This document shows, piece after piece, positions 57,241 through 64,000 of a DNA stretch of 64,000 nt. A program made the translations under genes and the position numbers. The notes beneath the pieces are model-generated. The model worked only from the letters and a program-made list of their open reading frames with translations, was not told the origin of the DNA and ran no database searches. Where the stretch lies: positions 28,717,550 through 28,781,549 of the forward strand of contig NC_030817.1 in assembly GCF_001704415.2 (NCBI RefSeq), in the 5' to 3' direction. Origin of the DNA: Capra hircus (Eukaryota > Chordata > Mammalia > Artiodactyla > Bovidae). The stretch's first letter is position 1; every line of letters starts with the position of its first letter.

Positions 57241-57330
57241 AAAACACTACTAAAATATTGAATCACTATGTTGTGCAATGAAACAAATATAATATTGTAA
57301 ATCAACCATATACTAATAAAATTGTGAAGA
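57241..57330 (+). mobile_element. Old L1 3' end
   Basis: gaatcactatgttgtgcaat, aatataatattgtaaatcaa and ctaataaaattgtg are the typical 3' end of older artiodactyl L1s. Possibly the end of the L1 that starts at 43645. Confidence 0.7.
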
Positions 57331-57655
57331 GAAAATTCTTATTATGGTATTATCCTAAAATATACATATTATAAAGATGCATTTATTATCCCACCTCTTG
57401 CTGCCCTGGTACACTTTTGTTTAAAATGTGTTTAAATACTTGCTCTTTTCTTAATCTTAAAACTGTACAACTGAGATAGTCAGAGTTCCTAGCCCAATTG
57501 GAAATTAAGGTATGATTGGCTGAGTGCTACCAATTCTCTGCTCTGTGATGGCTGAAACCTGTGAGATTTCTGTTCACAGATATAGTATTTGATAAAGCCC
57601 ATTTAGTGGGGTGGGGTGGCAGGTAAATTCTACACAATGAATGTGCATGATAAAG
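57331..57655. other. No feature recognised
   Basis: AT-rich unique-looking sequence. Confidence 0.4.
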
Positions 57656-57658
57656 CAT

Positions 57659-57766
57659 CTGAGGAAGGAAAGAGGGAAGGAAAAGGGAGAGAGGAAAGGA
57701 GGCAGGCAAGGAGGGAAAAAAGGAAAGAGAAAAAGAAGAATAGAGGGAAAGAGGAAGAAAAATGAA
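57659..57766 (+). repeat. Polypurine (GGAA/GAAA)n tract
   Basis: About 108 bases almost entirely of G and A (gaaagagggaaggaaaaggg), with only a few pyrimidines. Such tracts can adopt triplex structure. Confidence 0.92.
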
Positions 57767-59561
57767 ACTAAAGGATCAAGAAAAGGGATATCATGAATAT
57801 TTGCGTGCAGAGTGGGAGGGCTGTGGTATCATGAAATTGGACAGTGAGCCAATGTCAGGTAGGCTCAAGAGGCCCAACAATGTGCATTAAGATAGAGAGC
57901 CATCTAGACCATCAGAAGAATAGGATTTGTAATCAAAGGAAGTTTCATATTTATGTAATGAATTTGTAATAATTCAAATGCTTCAGTTAATCATTTAGTA
58001 CATGCAATTACTTGAATTCTCTATTTTCCATCCTGTTTGTTTCAAGATACAATAAATACCCCTAGCTAGACATTATACATATCAAAAAGTATTCTACCAA
58101 TCCCTAAGCAGAAGCTTAACAGGAAAAAGTAAACCTGAACCCACATATTAGGCAAAGTGGCAAGGGCAGGCATTATATAGCATCTGAGTTCTCCATGACT
58201 GCTATATTAACATAATGCATATTACGTTATATGCATATATTAAGTGCAATTTTTTGAATAAAAGTCACCACATTATTCTCTTTCTGGACCACACATAGGA
58301 ATAACTGCAGCAGAAGTCTGAAATTACATCTCCCCATAGCACCCTGGTTTCTCTGTTGCCATGACAACTACAGAGAAGATGAAATGAGGTTCCAAGATAT
58401 GATCAAATTCATTGATTTTTTTAAAAAAATCAGCTTATGTATTTCATGAATAGAAAATCTCAAATACCAAGTTAAAATTAAATTATATTGCTTGAATTAT
58501 CTTATTATACATATTCAATAAAGGACTTCACAATCCTGAATTCAAATGGACTGTATTTCTGGAGTTACTGAAATAAACCTAGAATCCCCTCCATTATGAT
58601 CTTAGAATGAACATTGAATTATCTAAATGGAAACAATGAAGGGATTCAGCTGTCCACAAAGACAATGAGTTGTCACTTTCTACCACCAGTTGCATTCTAG
58701 AAAACAGGTGTTCAGTAACCCAATATCACAGCTCAGTGTTTTAACACACTATTGGAATGATAAATGGTATTTGAGTATCTGGTGAAAAATATATATTACA
58801 AATTAGAACAAATCACAAATTACTAATTTGGGGAAATATCAGCTAATAGATAACAATTAAATAAATACATTGAAGTATAAATATGTATAACCATTACTGC
58901 CTGATAGGTAAGGCCACTTCTGCTAGAAGAAATCTGTGAAAAACAATTTTACTGAAAATTTTATTTTGGATTTAGAAATATATTTTATGTTCTATATCAC
59001 CCTGTAGAAGTTTCCATAGCAATAGTAAAAATGTCAGTTACTACCAAAGTTGCCAATATCTGATGTGTCTAATGATAATACTTTTTTTAATTAAGAGTAT
59101 TACGAAAGAGAAACAATGATGTGCTTTCATTATTTTTTTAGTTAGAAGTAGGTTAATTTCCTCTAAGTCTAGACTGATTTGTTTTCCAGTCTACTTCATA
59201 AGTTGGGCATTGTGGGACTTATGACAAATTAAAGGCTTTTAGCTTCCCCATTTCATAGCTGATAATTTTATGTGAAGTGTGAAAAGAGGTCAGTTTGCAA
59301 GAAGCACTTATGAAGATTTAAGTGGGACAGTGTGTAAGAGAAAAATATCCCCTGGTTCTTTATAAAATAATAATGAGATTTTATTTATGGCCTATATATT
59401 TATAGTTCAGGGTAAATTAAAAATATGTAAAGATTCTATCTATCCTGAGAAACAGAGCAATAGTAAAGAAGTCTCAGTATCTGGAAAAAGTATGGTTTTG
59501 ATGGTTTACTTCATTATTCATTGTAATTTATAATGAACAAGGCAAACTGTACATAGCCAAC
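57767..59561. other. AT-rich, apparently unique
   Basis: No gene, SINE, LINE or tandem repeat recognised. The longest repeat-free stretch of the right half. Confidence 0.45.
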
Positions 59562-59969
59562 TGTTATGAACTTGTATCTCCTACAAAATTCTTATGAGGA
59601 AGACTTATCTCCTATCAATACCTTGGAATGCAACTGAATTTGGAGATAGGTCCTATTAAGAGGTCATTAATGTTAAATAAAATCATAAAGATGGGCCTTA
59701 TCTAATGCAACTGGTATCCTTAGAAGAGAAAGAGATAAGCCCAAAGAAAAGGCCATATGAGTACTTGGAAAACAAAAAGTGATGGCCTCATAAGAATACA
59801 GTGAGCAGGTCACCATCTGCAAGACAAGGAGAGAGTCCTCAATAGAAACCAAATCTCTAACACTTTGATCTTAGACTTCCAGGCTCCAGAACTATGGGAA
59901 AACAAATTTCTGTTGAAGCCACCCAGTCTCTGGCATTCCATTATAGCAACCCTAGCAAACTTATACACC
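59562..59969 (+). mobile_element. MLT1-like ERVL-MaLR LTR
   Basis: tgttatgaacttgtatctcc at the start, ttggagataggtcctattaa, gatgggccttatctaatgc, gatcttagacttccaggctc, aacaaatttctgttgaagcc and agcaaacttatacacca at the end. Full-length solo LTR of an ancient, non-coding retrotransposon. Confidence 0.8.
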
Positions 59970-60191
59970 AAATATGAGAAGTTAGAAATTAGAGATGATG
60001 AGAAGCAAACCACTCCTCTGGCAGCTGGCAGTTAAAATCAATCCAGATCACTTTACTTGGGGGGACTTTCAATTCAAGCATCTCAACTTAGAGTACACAG
60101 GCTTTCCTCTTCACTATTCCTTACCAAGTTAGAGGGAGGAAATTAAAGACAAATAGCTTTCTTTATTTAAAATGGTAAGGGCCAAGATCAA

Positions 60192-60340
60192 GAGGCTCCC
60201 TTTTGATTCAGACAATAGAGTCCATCTGTAACGCAGGAGACCCAGGTTCATTCCCTGGATCGGTAATATCCCCTGAAGAAGGAAACAATGACCCACTCCA
60301 GTAAGAGTTGAACAGGACTAAAGGACTAAAACTTTCACTT
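60192..60340 (+). mobile_element. Bov-tA SINE, internally deleted
   Basis: gaggctcccttttgattcag to ggttcattccctggatcgg, gacccactccag, then straight to taagagttgaacaggac. About 65 bases of the 3' half are missing. Confidence 0.8.
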
Positions 60341-60535
60341 TTCTTCCTAGAATCTCTTGACTGGTGCCTAGAAAATTGCCATGGCAGAGGGGCAGCTTAA
60401 ACAATTTGAACCTTGAGAGTCACTTATAAACTAGTTAAATTTGTGAGGTTATTCTAAAGTTGATGAAGTCCCTGCAATTTCCAGAAAAAATCAGGTGGAG
60501 CTTAGAGAAGTTGTTCTGTGCTTTGACCTTAAGTG

Positions 60536-60750
60536 GGGCTTCCCATGTGGAGCAAGTTGTAAAGAACCCACCTGCCAATGCAGGCCAGACATAAGACATG
60601 CCGATTCTACCCCAGGAAGATTCTCTGGAGAAGGGAATGGCAATCCACTCCAGTATTCTTGCCTGGAGAATCCCACAGACCAAGGAGCCTGGTAGGCTAC
60701 AGTACATAGGGTTGCCTGACTCTGTCAAACACGACTGAAATGACTTAGGA
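60536..60750 (+). mobile_element. Bov-tA SINE
   Basis: ggggcttcccatgtggagc to acacgactgaaatgactta, with gaatggcaatccactccag in the middle. Complete, moderately diverged. Confidence 0.9.
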
Positions 60751-60968
60751 TTGCATTTGGTATGATCTTAAGCAGAGTGTCTAAACTTAACCAAATTTGT
60801 TTGTGTCAGTCATTGTTATATAGGTATTGTAAGGGAAATGAGTGGGTAGGATGACCATCATACTTATATGGAGATTTTGACTGAAAAAGCCATGAGATGT
60901 CTTTCTAAAAAGGATAGGAATTCAAAGTGAACAGTAAAGGAAATGAAGGCCATTCCTGCCCTAGGAAT

Positions 60969-61179
60969 TGTTGTTGTTTGGTCACTAAATCATGTCTGAC
61001 TCTTTGTGACCCCATGAACTGCTGCCCCAGGCTCCTCTGTCCATGGGATTTCCCAGCCAAGGATACTGGAGTGGGTTGCCACATCCATCTCCAGGGGAAT
61101 CCTCCTGACCCAGGGATTGAACTTGCATTTTCTGCATTGGCAGGCAGATTCCTTACCACTGGGCCACTAGGGAAGCCCA
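60969..61179 (-). mobile_element. Bov-tA SINE with 10-bp TSD
   Basis: Plus strand tgttgttgtttggtcactaa to gggccactagggaagccca. ccctaggaat (60959-60968) and ccctgggaat (61180-61189) differ at one base. Confidence 0.92.
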
Positions 61180-61189
61180 CCCTGGGAAT

Positions 61190-62924
61190 GCAGGTATATT
61201 ATTTCTGTGCTGAAAGTCTAGGTGGAGGTAACTTGTGGAGATAAAAGCTTTAAAAGTCACATGCATCATCTCTAATCTGTGCCATTTAATATAGAGGAAC
61301 TACTCTTCCCCTACAGCATTTTAGTCTTAGCTTATATCAACCTTTCTGTGGCAACACACATGATTGTGTCTGCCAGACTCCTATCAGCCCAATTCCCACA
61401 ATATTATTAATAATTCATACTTTTTTTCCCTAAATTCTCACTCTCATGTCTTATCTCAAAATAAAGTCAAACAGATCTTCAGGGAATAGGGCACTCTAAA
61501 CTCAAACTGCCCTCCAAACATGAGAATAGTCATGATGGTCTTGAGAAGTGACCAGTTCCAGATGCATTCTCTCCCCCAAATGCAGTGTTACACAAGGCCT
61601 TGCTGGAGGTATTTCTACCTCCCACCAGCCCACTGATGCACTAGCCAACTGCCAAGCTCACAGAAGTTGTCATCACAACTGCTGTTATCCTCAGCTGTTA
61701 GTTCTGAGGGACAGGAGGAGATGCAGGAAGTAGGGTGAAAGGAAAGAAATAATTCATGATGTGTGACAGATGCATTGGAATTAAGTAGCTTTTTATTTAC
61801 TAGCACACTTAGTTATGCATGGATTTCATCCTTTTAGAAATCATGTGCATTCTGTATTTTAGCTTTTAGGCTAAAAGACAGAAAATGCTCACCAGCACCC
61901 AATTTCTATGGCAACCTTTTTATCCCTCAGTTAGAAATTGGATGTAGGACTTATTGCGCATTACTCCCAGTGCTTAACATGTGTAGCGGGCCTCCTGAGC
62001 AAGAACTTTCAATCTTGCTAACCTAATTCACCTATCTCTCATATTACTTTAGTTCAACCAACTTCTAATGTGCCTCTTATACATACCTTGGCTATGTTCT
62101 AGGATTCAAAGATGACTATAGCATGCTGACAGTAAGCCTAAACATATATCTCTAGAAATACACTGAAAAAGCACCACTCTGTTCTTTTTCAAGAATGCTC
62201 ATAAGCCACTGTCATATGCCATCTTTTCCCTCTCCTCTATTTCATTAGGGTGTGCATTTAAAATACTTCCAATGATAGAGTCTATACTTAGTTGTTTTAT
62301 TTTAAATAATTATTATGAAGTACTGAATCACAAGACCCTCATTAATACTTAGGAACAAGCCTAGCCATGACAGTTATATGGAACATAGCACAAATAGTAA
62401 ACTCATGTGTGAATGAATGAAGTAAATAAATGAATTGACAGGCTCCTGAATCATTTTTCTTCCCAGACACATGGCTCCTCCTATCTATATTGGTTCTTAG
62501 CTTCAGTGTCAGAGAATGGTAAATTGGGGCTTGTGCTTCAATTGTGCAAGGCTAGTGGACAACTGTATCCTCTTGGAGTCAATGAACCTCTTGCATAGAC
62601 TTCAGACTAACTCAGAGCCGTTGGCAGAAACCAGTAGCTTTAGCTTCTTTTTCTCCAGTCCCGAAGAGCAGAGTAAAACATGCACTACCCTAAAACAATG
62701 AAAACTATGTGTTGCGTGTGGTACCACAGTCTGGGAAATACACTATATTGGCATCTTTTGAAACACAAATGAAACGCTGGAGAGCTAGCTACTATTTTAT
62801 GCTTGCTCTTAACAAGAAAACAAATTCTTTTATTATAAAACCCTGCAGTCACTCACTTGTTCATAATCATTACTCAGACTATCTGGTACTGGTAGAAAAA
62901 TAAGATAGCACTCCCTGCTTAGGT
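61190..62924. other. AT-rich, no gene recognised
   Basis: Short open frames (61-64 codons) on both strands show no recognisable features. No repeat assigned. Confidence 0.45.
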
Positions 62925-63360
62925 GTTCAGGGCCCTCTTCATTCTGGCTCTCAACTAGGCTTCACTTTTTCCCTCCTCACCACCTCCTCTCTTAGCTAAT
63001 GTACTAGCCTTGCTCCACTCTGCTGATATCATTCACTTTACCCAAAAAGCTTCCACACTCCTCTGGACTATGTCTACAATAGCTGTTCTCTGAGGATCAC
63101 AAGCAGTCTCACCTCCCACTGACACTTCACATTGCTATGTCCTGCTCAGCCCTGAGCTGCAGTAGTCTCTCTACTCTCTGGATGACTCTGCTGACAAACA
63201 TATCATCCTGCCTTGAGATACTTCTTATCTCAAAGCTGCATAGGTTTATTTTTATCCTGAACGACTTAGCCTCTAAAATGTGTAGAACCTGGTCTCCCAA
63301 ATTAGTCTGATGCTCTTTGAAATCAAAGACTTTATCCTTCATACATATCAAACACAGCAC
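62925..63360 (+). mobile_element. L2-like LINE fragment
   Basis: cagggccctcttcattctgg, ctctcaactaggcttcactt and ctctggactatgtctacaat follow the order of the L2 3' region. Diverged and non-coding. Confidence 0.55.
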
Positions 63361-63382
63361 TGCAGGAAAACATATATATAAA

Positions 63383-64000
63383 TTCCTGAGAAACCTGCAT
63401 CAGTTAGAACTGAACATGGAACAACGGACTGCTTCTAAGCTGGGAAAGGAGTATGTCAAGGCTGAATATTTTTAACTTATGTGAAGAGCACATCATGCAA
63501 AATGCTTGGGTGGATTAGAGGTCAATCTGGAATCAAGATTTCCAGGAGAAATATCAATAACCTCAGATATGCTGATGACACCATCCTAATGGCAGAAAGT
63601 AAAGAGAAACTAAAGAGCCTCTTGATGAAGGTGAAAGAAGAGAGTGAAAAAGCTAGCTTAAAACTCAACATTCAAAAAACTAATATCATGGTATCTGGTC
63701 CTAATCACTTCATGGCAAACATATGGGGAAACAATGGAAACAGTGATTGACTTTATTTTCTTGGGTGCCAAAGTCACTGCAAATGGTGACTATAGCAAGC
63801 ACCAAAAGATGCTTGCTCCTTGGAAGAAAAGCTATGACAAATGTATACAATGTATTAAAAAGCAGAGACATCACTTTGCTGACAAAGGTCCATATAGTAA
63901 AAGCTATGGTTTGTCCAGTAGTCATGTATGGATGTGAGAGTTGGCGCATAAAGAAGGCTGAACACTGAAGAACTGATGCTTTCAAACCGTGATGCTAGAG
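63383..64000 (+). mobile_element. BovB, partial, running off the window
   Basis: Starts inside RT (tcctgagaaacctgcatcag) and continues past the window end. A plus-strand frame of 89 codons at 63481-63750 holds the catalytic box YADD (NINNLRYADDTILMAESKEK). Further pieces at 63734-63968 are in other frames. Some of the RT before YADD is deleted. Non-functional. Confidence 0.92.

Overview
This is a non-coding, transposon-packed stretch of a ruminant (most likely bovid) nuclear genome. The diagnosis rests on Bov-tA and Bov-A2 tRNA-derived SINEs, many copies of the RTE-type LINE BovB, L1 elements with the bovine-type 5'UTR, and a BTLTR1-like endogenous retrovirus LTR. Older mammalian repeats (L1M, L2, MIR and MLT1-like LTRs) lie underneath. 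I could not tell cattle from sheep, goat or another bovid. I found no convincing host exon, functional tRNA, rRNA or other host RNA gene. The long open frames are decayed LINE reading frames, antisense frames of LINEs, or low-complexity tandem repeat.

Layout. 1-12.7 kb: AT-rich sequence with scattered SINEs, an ancient minus-strand L1 split by a plus-strand composite of two L1 tails inside one target-site duplication (TSD) (3.04-4.74 kb), and two BovB 3' ends (9.1-10.1 kb). 12.7-14.5 kb: an MLT1-like LTR containing a SINE that contains a 1231-bp solo ERV LTR. 14.9-26.1 kb: old minus-strand L1s, split by BovB copies. 27.7-28.7 kb: a degenerate ~12-bp tandem repeat with a core of six almost identical 64-bp units. 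30.4-39.4 kb: a BovB nest. An old plus-strand BovB holds a minus-strand, TSD-flanked, nearly full-length BovB with a 5' inversion, and apparently a younger plus-strand BovB, plus three SINEs and a further BovB tail. 39.4-42.3 kb: old L1 with a 1.2-kb BovB. 43.6-57.3 kb: an old L1 holding a younger L1 with a complete 5'UTR, decayed ORF1 and ORF2 and four BovB insertions; its 3' end is lost. 57.3-64 kb: mostly unique AT-rich DNA with a polypurine tract, an MLT1-like LTR, SINEs, an L2 and a BovB running off the window edge.

How the parts interact. L1 and BovB encode endonuclease/reverse transcriptase proteins; L1 also encodes the RNA-binding ORF1p. Bov-tA and Bov-A2 carry BovB-like tails and are thought to be mobilised by BovB. 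Every autonomous copy here is disabled by stops, frameshifts, truncation or insertions. The most interesting items are the 64-bp tandem array, the twin-priming-like BovB inversion, the double-tailed L1 insertion, the triple-nested LTR, and two frame-preserving fusions of antisense BovB to L1 ORF1. I saw no new enzymatic or defence system.
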